DNA of 64,000 bases, taken from the NCBI GenBank assembly GCA_025716855.1, contig JAIXMQ010000006.1:423501-487500 (forward strand), given 5' to 3'. This document shows, in pieces, positions 1-12,570 of this stretch. Source of the DNA: Pilaira anomala. Taxonomy: Eukaryota; Mucoromycota; Mucoromycetes; Mucorales; Mucoraceae. Within the stretch, counting starts at the first letter, position 1. Each line of letters starts with the position of its first letter. Below the pieces are notes generated by a model. The model searched no databases. It saw only the letters and a list, made by a program, of their open reading frames with translations, and was not told the DNA's origin. Made by a program: the position numbers and the translations under genes.

Positions 1-162
1 AAGAGTGAGAACGATTTACATGATGTGTAATTTAATTCAAAGTGGAGTCACACTGAGTTTGAAGTAACTTGAGCCCTTTCTTCCTAGTTATCTTAAGAAG
101 ACCCTACCAAAATTTTCTTTTCTTTTTTTTTTTCCCAAACACAATATATATATATATAAAAA

Positions 163-807
163 ATGGACTTTGTTAAGGATCTCGATAACAGACTTTTATT
201 TGCAGTACCCAAGAAGGGTCGTCTTTACGAACAATGTATGACTCTTTTATCAGGCTCAGATATTCACTTCAACCGTCGTTCACGTCAAGACATTGCACTT
301 AGTACAAACTTACCCATTGCACTCATCTTTTTACCTGCTGCCGATATTCCTAAATATGTAGCTGAAGGTAACGTTGATTTAGGTATCTCTGGTCAAGATA
401 TGATTGTAGAAAATGAAGTCAAAGATAAGGTGACTGAAATCATGGAACTCGGCTTCGGTAAGTGCCGTTTATGTGTCCAAGTCCCTGTCAAGGGCGAATA
501 CAAGTCCATTGAGAGTTTAGCTGGTAAACGTATCGTCACTAGTTTCGATGCCTTTGCCAAACAAGTATTTGAACCTATTGATAAGGCTGCTGGTACTAAA
601 ACTACTATCAACTATGTCTCTGGTTCTGTCGAAGCTGCCTGTGCTTTAGGTCTTGCTGACGGTATTAGTAAGTACTATTGATTTTTATTTTGACAGGTAA
701 TTCGTTGCTAACCAACGTAATATTTTATTTATTTTATAGTTGATCTCGTTGGTAAGTTTTTATAAATACAAGGAAAGGAAGTGAATAAAAAAGAGAGAAC
801 TAACCCA

Positions 808-855
<48 letters not shown>

Positions 856-1239
856 ATAAAAGAATCTGGTGAAACAATGCGTGCAGCAGGTCTTCATGAT
901 ATTCATACTTTATTAGAAACGCAATCCGTTTTAATGTCCAACAAGCACTCCAAGCACCAAGACGTGATTGATAAAATTACATCTCGTATTCGTGGTGTAA
1001 TTACTGCCAACAAATACGTATTATGTACTTACAACATTGAGCGTACTAACTTAGCTAGTGCTACACAAATTACTCCCGGTCGCCAAGCACCTACTGTTTC
1101 TTCTTTGGATTCTCATGAAGGTTGGGTTGCTGTCTCTGCCATGATTGAAAAGAAGCAAAAGGGTGACATTATGGATCGTTTATCTGAAGCTGGTGCTACT
1201 GATATTATGGTCATGGCATTCACAAACTGCAGAGTTTAA
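163..1239 (+). CDS. HIS1: ATP phosphoribosyltransferase, first step of histidine synthesis
   Basis: Transfers the phosphoribosyl group of PRPP to ATP, the committed and histidine-inhibited step of histidine biosynthesis, in the cytosol. Three exons fit one frame: 163-667, a 12-nt exon at 740-751, and 863-1239. They give 297 residues, the usual length of the fungal long-form enzyme. The 12-nt exon joins ADGI to ESGETMRAAGLHD, a segment conserved in HisG, and both flanking introns have GTAAGT donors and AG acceptors. The N-terminal half carries the two-lobed catalytic domain (LFAVPKKGRLYEQ, GNVDLGISGQD). Exon 3 carries the C-terminal regulatory domain. Intron 2 contains a 40-nt T run (811-850) directly before its acceptor. 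A frame open from about 781 into exon 3 is only intron read-through. The identification is firm from the family motifs; the microexon is inferred from phase and homology. Confidence 0.95.
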
Positions 1240-1307
1240 GAAATGTCATTTTTTTTTTTTATTTATTTTTAACTAAAATTACATATTAGAATAAACAAAA
1301 ATAGAAA

Positions 1308-2115
1308 TCAGCTATTAAATAATCGAGAATAAAGTCGATCATGCATGCCTTGACAAACATCAAGTAATGGATTGGTTTGGCAACAATCTTCCATTGTCAT
1401 ATCTTTTGTACGTTTAATAATCACTTCAATTGACTTTCTTGAATTCATAAGTAACTTTTGGGCTTCATATGGTCCAACCACATTTAATCGAACTCCCGAG
1501 GAAAATATAGTCCGTGTAAACAAGTATAGCCATAGATGAAGAGTATTTTCTATATTTTTGAAATTAGTTTTTATTCTAATGCAAAATGACGTGTATGAAC
1601 TTACCAAGATCTACATTAAGGTACCGACATATTAACCCATAACAAATAGCAAAATGCCCATCCACTTTTTCACTTCGAATAAGTCCTTTCCATTTCTTAA
1701 CAATTTCTATATTCTTTAAATTTTGCTCTTTGGCCATATCTTCATTTTCCGTAAAACACTTTAAATAAAGTGTCAACATAGCAATACCTTGTGCTAAAGA
1801 AGCTCTTCTTGCAACCACATTCGCTGCCATAACTGCATCGCACGTCTCATCTGAATCGATTAAATATTGTAAAGGATCTTCATGATCAGGCGCCTCATAT
1901 CCTGCTCGGACAAAGCAGTTGGTATTAGATGCATAATTATGAGCTGAAGAAGATACAAAGTCTGGTAAGGATCTGTTATCGACAAGTCCTGCTTGATACG
2001 TTGCTTCTAAACCAGACGATGCAACAAATCCACCCGTGGGTAAAGCTGAATCGGTCAAAATATACAATAACCAACTACTCGTAGCGTTGGATGAAAATGA
2101 AGTGGCAAAATCCAT
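1308..2115 (-). CDS. ureF: Urease accessory protein UreF
   Basis: UreF works with UreD and UreG to load nickel into urease in the cytosol. Exon 1 is 2115-1605 and exon 2 is 1549-1308, with a 55-nt intron; together they encode 250 residues, normal for eukaryotic UreF. The family signature ILTDSALPTGGFVASSGLE lies near residues 20-38, and the conserved VRLNVVGPYEAQKLL block lies in exon 2. I chose the ATG at 2115 because the open frame upstream (to 2142) is a CA/GT repeat giving MCVCVYLFL, which is not typical of the family. The gene is convergent with HIS1, with only about 70 bases between the two stop codons. No urease structural gene is in the window. Confidence 0.9.
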
Positions 2116-2322
2116 CAGGAACAGGTACACACACACACACAAAAAAAAAGGGAATAAAAAGAACGAAAAGAGAATATACTCTATCAGATCGTATAATTTT
2201 GTTCCTATCTCTCTATATTTTACGATAGTGACTGTGCTACAGAACGTATATTAAATCAGAATGATGGATCGAACCGAATCAGTCTATTCTACTTCAACTT
2301 CTCCTTTTGATCTTCCTTTCTA

Positions 2323-2355
<33 letters not shown>

Positions 2356-2587
2356 CTATGTACATATTTTTAATCAGATCTTAAAATTTGATCTGATATG
2401 TATCCTTCTTTCAAATCGTTATTTTTCCCTGGTTACTAAATACACACACACACACGCTATTAGTGAACTAAAAGAAATATGTCAGGTTGTGAATACAGAA
2501 AAGATACTCTTCTTTTTTTTTCTTTTTTCTCTTATTTATTTATAGTTAAAAACAAAAATATTAAATCTTTATAGTATAAGAAAGTAC

Positions 2588-3816
2588 TTAAAGAGTACGG
2601 GTGACTTGCCAGACACGGATGATGTTATCAGAGTAACCAGAGAAGAGAGTGGCACCATCAGCAGACCAACAGACAGACAAACAGTCAGGGTCAGGGTTCT
2701 TTCTCTTACCCAATTGAGCGAATTCAGGACGAAGTTCATCAACAATAGACTTGGACTCGAGATCCCAGATCTTGATACCAGTAGCGGTAGCAGCACAGAG
2801 CCAGTAACGGTTAGGAGAGAAAGTAAGAGCATGGACGAGAGATCCAGCTTCAAGAGAGTAAAGATGCTTGGCATCGTTAAGATCCCAGAGCATGACAACA
2901 CCGTCCTTACCAGCAGAGGCACAGAGAGAACCATCAGGGGAGATAGTAACAGTGTTGACATAACCGTTGTGACCAATGAAGTTGGTACGGAGCTTCATCT
3001 TGGTAAGATCCCAAACCTTGACGAGCTTATCCCAACCACCGGAAACGATGAGAGGGTTAGCAGGGTTAGGAGAGAAACGAACACAAGAAACCCACTCGGA
3101 GTGACCATCGTCGGTAATGTTATACTTACACTCACCAAGGGTGTTCCAGAGCTTGATAGACTTATCACGAGAACCGGAAACGATTTGACGGTTATCGGCA
3201 GAGAAAGAAACAGATAAAACATCGTTGGTGTGACCGACGAAACGACGGGTGGTGGTACCGTTGTTTAAGTCCCAAAGACGGAGGGTGTGATCCCAAGAAG
3301 CAGAGAGAGCGAATTGACCATCGGAAGAGATGGCAATATCCTCAACAAAGTGGGAGTGACCAACGAGAGACTTACGGGGAACACCATAGTTCATCTCATC
3401 TCTATTTTTTTTTTTTTAACACGCAAAAAAAATTGTCAATTCACTATTTTTCTATATTTTTTTTTTCTGCAATCGATTCCAAAAAAAATTATTTTACCTG
3501 GTAAGGTTCCAGACGATGATGGTCTTATCACGAGAGGCAGAAAGAACCATATCAGGAGCTTCAGAGGTGGTAGCAATGGCAGTGACTAATATATTGCATT
3601 TGTTTTTGTTTTAATCATCTCAATTCTGTATTATATCTAAATTTTTTATTTATAATCCAAATTTTATCTTACCCCAGTTGCCATGACCTATTCAAGAAAA
3701 AAAAAAAAATATTCGTTAATAATCTATCCATCCATCTATTACATCCATCTATAAAAGGATTTCCTTTTCTCCTATATATTACCTTCGAGAGTACCGCGCA
3801 AGGTAAGAGTATCCAT
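2588..3816 (-). CDS. RACK1: RACK1/Asc1/Cpc2, seven-WD40 ribosomal scaffold protein
   Basis: Gbeta-like beta-propeller that sits on the 40S subunit near the mRNA exit channel and links translation to signalling (Asc1 in yeast, Cpc-2 in Neurospora). Four exons: 3816-3783 (34 nt), 3687-3673 (15 nt), 3585-3498 and 3401-2588, giving 316 residues, the normal length. Repeated GH...(I/L)WDL units mark the seven WD40 blades; the first reads EGHGNWVTAIA and needs the 15-nt exon, which supplies GHGNWV. The first two introns sit within the first 17 codons. The coding strand is poor in T and strongly codon-biased, as expected for a very highly expressed gene, and this explains the long open frames seen on the opposite strand. 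The upstream region is described in the 3817-5423 entry. Confidence 0.96.
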
Positions 3817-5423
3817 TATTCGCGAGATGAAAAAGAAAGAAATCTCGTTTGCATACTTGCTCGTTTGTAGTTAATCTCCCCAAATTCGCTCCCTTCCACA
3901 AACGCCTGCCCTCGAAAAAAGTTCCGGTCCTTTGAAAGTCCGTTTCTCGACTCTTTTAGAGAAGCACTATCTTATTGTTCATATCCCCTATTGTTCTATC
4001 AATTGTTGAATTGCATCTTGAAAAAGAATTATATCCTTTCTCTAAGAGCCATATATACCCTCATGTTTCTCTTTTCAATGTATGTATTGTTGTCTTGACA
4101 ACTTACAAACAATTGTGTCTATTATTAATGAAACATATTCGAACCTTTCTTCACTGACAGATAAACTAGAAGCATAAACTTGTTATAAGTTCCATCTAGG
4201 GTTGAAAAGAGTAGGATTCTCTATTTATTTATGAATATAGTTTTAGTCTTTTCTAAAACTAGAAATAAAATGTCACAGATCAATGCAAAACTACGAGCTT
4301 TATACAAGTTATAAAACATGAGAAAAATTCCTGCTTTACTTTGTTTTCTTTTTAGCGAAAAGGTCTATATCTATCGGTTTATTGTCTAAGTTGCTCTCCC
4401 ACTTCCTGAAGACAAGAAAAGAGGTATGCAAAGATAAAGAAGATGTTTCCTCAAGGATACAATAGCATATCTTCTCTTCTTTCGAAAATGTACCCTATTA
4501 CTACTTTTTGTAAATAGAAATAGAGTGAGTAATGTAAATTGGTTGTGTATCAGAAGTCAGAAAAAAAAACACATGACTTTCGACGGTTCAAAAAGGGCAA
4601 CACAGTACCAAGATGCTAATTTGACATATCAAAAATTAATTTCTAAAACAAGCACAAAAGGTACTTTAACTAAGGGTGCTAAAACTGTATAGAATGTTGT
4701 AGTTTAAAACACGATACAGTACCAAGCATCAATCTGCTATCAATAATGGTAGTATAGGTTTCTTGTCTATTGTTCGTATTCTTTGATGACGCTACACATT
4801 TATTGATCTTCAAATTATTTATCTTATATACTTTAATTTTTTTTTTTTTACGTGTTTGATCGACCAAGTTTTATCTATGTAATTTATAAATCACAAATAT
4901 TATTCAGCAAAGATATACTTGGCTATATATATATATATATATTTTATTGTAAGCAGAAATAATTGAAGATTGGCTTTTTGTTTTATTTTTGTCATGCGAT
5001 CAAAAAATGTATTATAACGTCTTATCTTTAAGGCGCACACAATATGCGCACTTAGCCCATACGTTACTTCGCCTTGAAATAAACAAGTTATAAGCATCTC
5101 ATTTAAAACAAAACAAAAAAACAATCTATTATGAGTATTATAATTTAATTAGACATCAAAGAAGAATTATATAATACTATTTTTTTAAGGTTTAAAATCG
5201 AAAGCGCAATCTAAACCTTATATTTAAAGTCTATCCTCGGAATTAACGCATCCTTTCCGATTTTTTTTTACTTGCATAAATTTACTAAAAAGAAAGGCAA
5301 CAAAAGTTATTATGAAGTTTTTTATTAATATACTGTTTAATGTGATTAAAAAAAAAGGGGGGGGTGATGGTATGTTACATTTTTCTTATAAAGAAAAAGG
5401 GAATGAAAGTGTTGTGAATATAT
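3817..5423. other. Intergenic, no gene seen
   Basis: About 1.6 kb between the RACK1 start codon and the 3' end of the two-TM protein gene. It should contain the RACK1 promoter. Only short AT-rich open frames without family resemblance or credible splicing are present. Around 4599 and 4713 the short string CAGTACCAAG occurs twice. At 5348-5364 an A run is joined to a G run. I see no RNA gene here. Confidence 0.6.
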
Positions 5424-6328
5424 TTATCGAAGTGTCTCTGGAAGATCAGAAGGAGAAGCGATGGTTGCATTTCTTCTTACACGCAATTGATCCAAATAAG
5501 TAGTATTAATGAAGTATTCACTCAAGATAATTTCTAATTCTTCTACTCGATTAGATAATTCTGTTGTTCTTGCTTCCAATAAACTTGTCTTGACTTGCTC
5601 CCTACGTAAAGCATCATTTGAAGCAGCTACAGTATCATCACCTCTGCTACTGCCCGCAATATTAGCATGAGGTGGAAGGGCAGGAGGAAAGCTAGATAGA
5701 GGAGGTTGATAGTATATCTCTGCTCTATCTCCACTTTGATGTGATGAGAGATTGTTGAGTGCCTTGTCATAAATGTCGTCAATATTTGTATATGAAGAAG
5801 TATTTACAGCTAACTCGGGTCTTCTTGTAGAATCCAATAAATGTAATTCGGTTGAATCTACACGACTTAATTTTCCTTCTCCTTGTACTTGCTCTTGTTC
5901 TTGCATTTTACTTCTTACAATCATTTTTGTCATAATCACTTCTTTCGCATCTGCACTTGTAATAGATTCATCACTTTTCTTCAATCGACTTCTGAAAAAC
6001 CACGGTACTAATTTATCTGAAAAGTTTTTCTTCTTCTTTGTAGCACCATTACCATTTTCTTCATCAGTTCTTGTACGATTTCCGTGATTAAAGTTATAGT
6101 TAAACATTGATTCTTGTTGACCACTTTTATTATGATGACTATGTTTACTGATAAACACTGGGATATGATGAACTAAACCCCATGGTGTTAATCGGGTCAT
6201 GCCGAATAATAAAATGTAGATTGTTGTCAGTACACCGTAACAACCACCTGCTAATGCAATAGATGCAAGAACTGTATGCTGTCTAACCTCAGTCTATACA
6301 AAAATATATATAAGTACATATTTATTTA

Positions 6329-6360
<32 letters not shown>

Positions 6361-7562
6361 AATGTTGCGCATTTTACCTTCACATCAATTGTACCTTGAG
6401 CCAATTGAACTGAAAAGATACCATGATAAAGCTAAGTAAATGTTAGTATGCGTCTATTTGAATTTATTGCTTAGATAACTTACACCTTTATCAAGTGCAG
6501 GTGGTGGTGGTGGTGGGTTTGATTGAAGTGGCCAGTTATGTTGGTAATTTGTTAATGTCATTATATCAATGAATTGTGATTTCTATGAAATGCGTATGCA
6601 TGTAAGTAAAATAAAACTTGTAAAGTTTGTTTTTAAAACCATCACTTACAAGCCCTAAAACAGTGCCTGCATCTGCAGGTCTTATGGCTCGATACTTTTG
6701 TGGACGATAAAAGATATTGGATGTAAAATTCAGAAATGATGTTGACCTTGAAGTTCCCAACGCAATATTTTGGTTGATTTTTTGCTATAAAAATAAAATA
6801 AAATTGGAATTTTTTTTAATACAATAAACTATTTTTATAAGTTTGAAATACACATTACTTCCATAGGTGTATTACCGACTGATCCGTAGTTCCAACTATT
6901 AAATGATGGATGATAAAGTTGAACTGTAACAGCAGGGACAGAAATAGTTGCATATGAAATATTTTGTAAACTATCAGCACGCCAATAAATATCGAATCTT
7001 CTAACAGCTTTATCTGAAACGTTCGTCATACTACTTAATGCCATACGATATCGATTCTTGGTTTCAAACAAATAACATTTAGATACACTGTCACCTTCAC
7101 CTAAACGAATGTAATCTTCGTAACAGTTGGGTATTGAGCTTGTATCCCAAGCAAAATTCATTACATCACATCGAACGAAACTTAAGGTGGAATTTTGTGA
7201 ACAGATTTCGATATCGGGTGTTTCAACATCTGTTTCCATTGTCTCTTGCGATAATTGAATTAAAGGTGTGTCTTTATGTATCTATTTCATTTTTCATACA
7301 TATAAAAAAAAAAGGACGAATTATTATCAAGAATGTTTGTATGTGTATGTAATCTATTTCGCTTACAAGATTGATTAAATAACCGCAAAAAGCTAAAAAC
7401 AGAAGACCCATTGTGACGGCAGTTCCTCCACGACTGTAAGTGAGAGCTTTCGGCTCAAGCGGCTAAAAAAGAAAAAAAAAAAAACGTTGTTAGTTTTTTT
7501 TTTCTTGTATTTTTGTATCTTTTTATTACTCTTCTATAGCAAGCTTCTCCTACAAAATGCAT
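5424..7562 (-). CDS. Two-TM membrane protein of unknown function
   Basis: Seven exons (7562-7530, 7462-7367, 7281-6859, 6784-6650, 6582-6484, 6431-6378, 6293-5424) join in phase to 569 residues. A first hydrophobic segment lies near residues 27-43 (TMGLLFLAFCGYLINL) and a second near 287-310 (LASIALAGGCYGVLTTIYIL). About 240 residues between them contain several Cys and N-x-S/T sites, as expected for an extracytoplasmic domain. The last roughly 255 residues are hydrophilic and rich in Gln, Ser and charged residues, with a likely helical stretch (LLEARTTELSNRVEELEIIL), so probably cytoplasmic. I do not recognise a named family. The start codon, in an 11-codon first exon, is the least certain part. 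The gene shares a roughly 330-bp divergent promoter region with the aminopeptidase gene. Confidence 0.75.
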
Positions 7563-7891
7563 AGGTTTGCGTAATTATGGTAATAGAGAAGAAGAAAGAA
7601 GAAGAAAAAAAATTTAAAAAAAAAAAAATCCCAGTTATTTAAGGATTAAATGATTCTTTGTTAAACCAAGCTGCGCCCCAAAAGCAATTTATTTATTTTA
7701 TAAAGTACGCCAAGAGAAACAAAAGTGAAGTGATGTGCTTTGTTGTAAACAATTCTGCAAAACAACTAAAAAGAAAAAAGAATCACTTTTTTTTTTTTTT
7801 TTTTTTTGTCCTTCTTCTTTCAAAGTCAATTTTTTTTTTTTTTTTTAGCTCAAATCATTTCTTTTCTCCTTTTAATATCTCACAAAAAAAA
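7563..7891. promoter_or_regulatory. Divergent intergenic promoter region
   Basis: These 329 bases separate two divergently transcribed start codons (two-TM protein at 7562, aminopeptidase at 7892), so both core promoters should lie here. Long T tracts precede the aminopeptidase ATG, typical of fungal core promoters. I can point to no specific factor site. The assignment rests on gene layout only. Confidence 0.5.
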
Positions 7892-10800
7892 ATGATTGTG
7901 GAAGGATCGGGTCAAGATAAACCGGTTAAAAAATCCACAATGAAACAAGAAGAACGTTCAAAGCCAATTTGGACGCGTTACGCGCTTTGGTTACTTGTAC
8001 CTATCATGCTTGCTTTATACTATAGCCATGAAAATACTGTTTTGGCTGACATAAAGCATGAAAGACAGGTTTTACCAACTTCAGTTAAACCCGTTCACTA
8101 TGACCTGAACTTGACACCTGACCTCACTACCTTTCAATACAAAGGTTCTGTTAAAGTCAAGTGAGTTTACCATAACGTTCCCTCCCCCCCCCCTTTTTTT
8201 TTTCTTCTTCTTTTCCCTAACTTTATTTATAGTTTAAATGTCTTGAATGATACGTCCGTTATTGTACTAAATGCAAATGATCTCACTATTGACAAAGCCA
8301 TGATTTTTATGGATAATAGAAGGTATATTTCACGTGTTTTTTCTGTCTTTTTAGCATTAATTATAAATCCTTCATATATAGTCATCTTGCTACTAACGTT
8401 CAATTTGATAATCAAACAGATCAACTCACTTTATCCTTCAAAAAAAAGTTACATAAAGGTTCCAGTGTACAACTATTCATTAAATTCCAAGGAGTTCTAA
8501 ACGACCAAATGACTGGATTTTACAGATCGTCTTTCAAAAACGCGAATGGTGATACAAGGTAAATTGGAACAAAAAAATTTACATAACAAATGACATTTAC
8601 TTATTTTATTCTCTTTTTAGTTATTTAGCTACTACCCAGTTTGAAGCAACTGATGCAAGAAGAGCATTTCCTTGTTGGGACGAAGTAAATATAATGAATA
8701 TTCGTCAGTATATAAACTATGTAAAATGGGAACACTAAAAAGAAAAAAAAAAATCTGTACTCTTTCTATCTCTTTGTTTAGCCATCGTTAAAAGCCACAT
8801 TTGATGTCACCTTAAATGTCCCATCAAATCTTACCGCTTTATCTAATATGGATGTGATCTCCGATACTCCATTAGGAGGAACAGATGATCTTAAAACTGT
8901 AAAATACGCCACGACTCCATTAATGAGCACATATCTCTTGGCATTTGTTGTTGGCCCATTTGAATACATTGAAGGTTATACTTCTGGTGAATACAATGGC
9001 AGACCTATCAAAACACGTGTCTATACCTTACCTGGTCTTTCCAATCAAGGCCGTCATGCATTAAATGTCGCTATGGAAACACTGGAATATTTCGCAAAAG
9101 TTTTCGATCTACCTTATCCTCTACCAAAACTTGATATGGTAGCTATTCCTGATTTTGATGCGGGCGCAATGGAAAACTGGGGTCTGGTTACTTTCCGTAC
9201 CACTGCCGTATGTAGTAATTCATCAATTTAAAATTAGAAAAAAAAAACAAAAAATATTCTAATTGTTCTGTAAAAAAAACAAAAAAAAAACCAGCTCTTA
9301 TATGATGAGAAAAAATCAGCTTTTGTTTATAAGAGATCAACTGCCTATACTGTTGCACATGAATTAGCGCATCAATGGTTTGGCAACTTGGTTACGATGG
9401 AATGGTGGGACCATTTGTGGTTAAATGAAGGCTTTGCAACCTGGGTCGGTTGGTTCGCAATTGATCATATCTTTCCTGAATGGCAAGTATGGACCATGTT
9501 CGCCACTCAAAATATGCAAGACGCATTAAACCTGGATGGCTTACGTTCTTCTCATCCAATCGAAGTAGCTGTAAACAATCCATCTGAGATCCATCAAATT
9601 TTTGACTCCATCTCCTATCTGAAAGGTGCAAGTGTTATTCGTATGGTCAATTCTTGGTTAACCACAAACACCTTTTTAAAAGGAATTCATAATTATCTGA
9701 ATCAACATAGACTTGGTAATGCTGCTACAAACGATTTATGGTCTGCTTTAAGTGATACCGCTGGTAAAAACGTTTCGGAATTCATGAATACTTGGACCCA
9801 AAAAACAGGTGTAAGTTATTTATCTTTCTAATGTATATAAAAATTAGAGAAAAACTCGCTTACTTTTTGTCGATTATTATGTAGTACCCAATTATCAATG
9901 TAGATTTGAACGGTGACAATAAGAATCAAATCTTAGTCACACAGACCCGTTACCTATTAACCGGTGATTTAGGAAAAGATGAAGATAATACAACTTGGTG
10001 GGTTCCTTTACAAATCAAAATACCTGGCGCTATAAAAGACTATACCTTAAAAGAAAAATCTCAGACTTTTGATATTCCTGAAAACGTTCCCTTCAAATTA
10101 AACCAAGCTCAAGCTTCACTCTATCGCGTCAATTACTCTAAAGACTTGATGACAAGATTAATAAACGAGTTAAAAAAGCCTGACAATGGTATCTTATCTG
10201 ATCCTACAGATAGAGCTGGAATTGTTTCCGATTTAGGGATTTTGAGTCGTAGCGGTGAACAAAGTACGGTTACCTTTTTGAACGCTGCAACCGAGTTCAA
10301 AAACGAAAAGAATTACTTGTAAGTCATATCATTTTCTTCCCTACAAAGTGTTTATATATTCTTTTTTTTTTCAAGTGTCTTGTCTGAACTCAGTAATCAA
10401 TTTGAATACGTTGGTTTATTATGGCAACCCTTTGATACCATTAAACCACATCTTGATAAAATACGTCGAGACATTTTTGCTCCTTTAGCCAAAGACTTGG
10501 GTTGGGAATCCAAACAAGATGAACCAGAACTAAACAAGCTATTACGTGTCTTGGCCATCAGTGAAGCTGGTTTAGCTGGTGACCCTGCTGTCATTACAGA
10601 AACAAATCTTCGTTTCCAAAAATTCATCAATGGAGACCATACCACCCTCTCCCCTGATTTACGTAGCGCTGTCTATAAAATCTCTTTGACTCAAGCCAAA
10701 ACAGAAGAAGAAGAAAACAAGATTTGGGAAAGTCTCTTTGAGATCTATAAAGATACAACTTTTCCTACAGATCAAAGTATCATCGCTCTTCAGTCACTTG

Positions 10801-10904
10801 GCTATGGCATCAAGTATAACTCAACTATCACAAAGACATTAAATCTAATTACAGATGAAAAACAAGTTAGAACCCAAGATGCTTGGATGTTCTTTAAAGC
10901 GTAA

Positions 10905-10935
<31 letters not shown>

Positions 10936-11264
10936 AAAAAATACATAATTAACTAACATCTGTATACAGTTTGGGTAGTAATTATCATACTCGTGATCCA
11001 GTCATTCAATTCTTTCAAGATAATTATGATAAAATCTTTCAACGATTTAAAAAATCCATGGGCTCTATTGGTAACGCAGTGAACGGTATGATCTCTTATG
11101 TCAGTGACCCCAAGACCATTGAACAACTTGAAAAGTTCTTTAGTACCAAAGATGTAAAAGAATATTCTCGTAGTTTGAACGGCGCTTTGGAAAAAGCAAA
11201 AGTAAACGCTGCTCAAATCCAAAGAGAAAAACAAGATATGTTAAAGTGGGCTGCTACAAAATAA
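7892..11264 (+). CDS. M1 zinc aminopeptidase with N-terminal membrane anchor
   Basis: Puromycin-sensitive/Ape2-type M1 metallopeptidase that removes N-terminal residues from peptides. Nine exons: 7892-8160, 8233-8322, 8382-8558, 8621-8684, 8782-9207, 9295-9810, 9885-10318, 10376-10900 and 10970-11264; all phases fit and give 931 residues. The substrate-binding GAMEN is at 328-332, the zinc ligands HELAH at 364-368, and the third ligand Glu is at 387 in NEGFA, the exact HEXXH-x18-E spacing. Exon 8 onward is the helical ERAP1_C-like domain. Residues 1-25 are hydrophilic and basic, followed by one hydrophobic helix near 26-44 (ALWLLVPIMLALYY), so the enzyme is predicted to be type II membrane-anchored with its catalytic domain in the secretory lumen or outside. 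Yeast Ape2/Aap1 lack such an anchor, whereas animal APN-like enzymes have it. Family certain; location inferred. Confidence 0.95.
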
Positions 11265-11448
11265 AAATAAAAACTGTGTGTGTGTGTGTGTGTTCTAAAA
11301 GATAAAAAAAAAAAGTGGGGGTATCTTCTATTATCATAAAAGTTAATGAAATAAAAACCTGCTGTTCATAGTAGTCGGTATTTATAAACTTTTTTTTTTT
11401 TTCCCTCTCTCTTTTTTCTTTGTCTATCTTCTTTGAAATAGTAATATA

Positions 11449-12570
11449 ATGGTAGATATCGAAGACTGTATCAGTTGGAACACTGTTTACAATAACTGGA
11501 GAGATTATTTCTACTCTTTGCACAATGAGGAAGCCAAGAACGCTTTCAACTCTTTCTTTGACCTACAAAGGTTCTGCTCAGACGAATCTCCTACTCTTGG
11601 TATGCCTTTAGCTCTCGGTAAGTATATAATACAAAACGCGTTTTATTATTTTACTAATTCGTCTGACAATAACAGCTATATCGAAAAGTAATGGCGAATA
11701 TGAAGTGGTCATGGGTCTCCACACATGTGAACAATTACTCGATTTCCTTCAAGAAAGGATTCCTCATGTCGAACCACCCAGTCTATCCAACCTCTCACCT
11801 ACCACTTACAAAATCCTTGAAAGATTTGAAGCCACCAGTTCTTCGATTTTCCAAAGATATCAACAAAAGGCAAAGAAGAAAAACAAGTCTCAAGCAAAAT
11901 TACGTGAAGCTAAAGAACTAAGTGAACTTGGTCGTGAATTAATTCATGCTCAAAAGCACATTTTTTTTAGTATCGATATCGAAGCTTATGAATTAGATCA
12001 TAGTATCTTATTGGAGATTGGGTGGAGCTTGTATGATGCAAGAGCTAATAAATTTCTAGATCAACATTACGCTATTGATACTTATAAACATTTGACGAAC
12101 GGTAGATACGTAGAGGATCAAAGAGACAAATTTACGTTTGGACCTACAGTTTGGTGTTCTTTAAAGCAAGCTTTCAAAGAGTTAAGAAAGGATTTGGATT
12201 GGGCTGTAAAAAGAGATGGTGGGTTCGTATTGGTTGGTCATGGAATTGACAGTGATATTAAATATTTAAAGGATCAGAAGTTTCTTTGGCCAAAAGCTGA
12301 TGGATCAGATACTTTAAATGTAGAAGAAGCTGCTAAAGTGGCTACTCTGAATACGGATGTTATCTATGGTGCGTCTATTAACAACCTTCATAATCCTCCT
12401 TCACTTGGTACAACTCTTTCTATTTTAAAGGTTGACACATGGAATCTTCATAATGCAGGTAAAGAAGAAAGAAGGGATTCCATAAAACCCAAAATATGAC
12501 TAATCGATTTTTATTTTTAGGAAATGATGCTCATTATACCCTTCTTTTATTATTAAAGCTTGTTGAATAA
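11449..12570 (+). CDS. Gfd2/YDR514C-like DEDDh nuclease-fold protein
   Basis: Three exons (11449-11617, 11676-12458, 12521-12570) give 333 residues. The core matches the RNase H-like Gfd2/YDR514C fold: an Exo I-type FSIDIEAYE with Asp157 and Glu159, an Exo II-type VGHGIDSDIKYLK, and an Exo III-type HNAGNDAHYT with the final His and Asp. All DEDDh positions appear to be kept, so 3'-5' exonuclease activity is plausible. Gfd2 in yeast is linked to mRNA export factor Dbp5, but the biochemical role of the family is poorly known. The Exo III motif is split by the last intron, whose GTAAAG donor falls within the HNAG codons, and the last exon has only 50 nt. The gene follows the aminopeptidase on the same strand, with a GT repeat (about 11275-11293) between them. 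Confidence 0.85.

Noticed and set aside
781..862. Start of a second gene at 781 in frame with HIS1 exon 3
   Set aside because: The frame crosses a poly(T) tract giving poly-Phe and ends in a normal acceptor; it is intron sequence.
2606..3217. 203-codon open frame on the plus strand opposite RACK1
   Set aside because: It is the antisense shadow of a strongly codon-biased gene; no start context, splicing or homology.
3402..3782. Intron-hosted snoRNA in RACK1 (a U24 host in yeast ASC1, other snoRNAs in animals)
   Set aside because: I read all three introns for C (RTGATGA) and D (CTGA) boxes; none has a proper pair, and they are mostly A/T runs.
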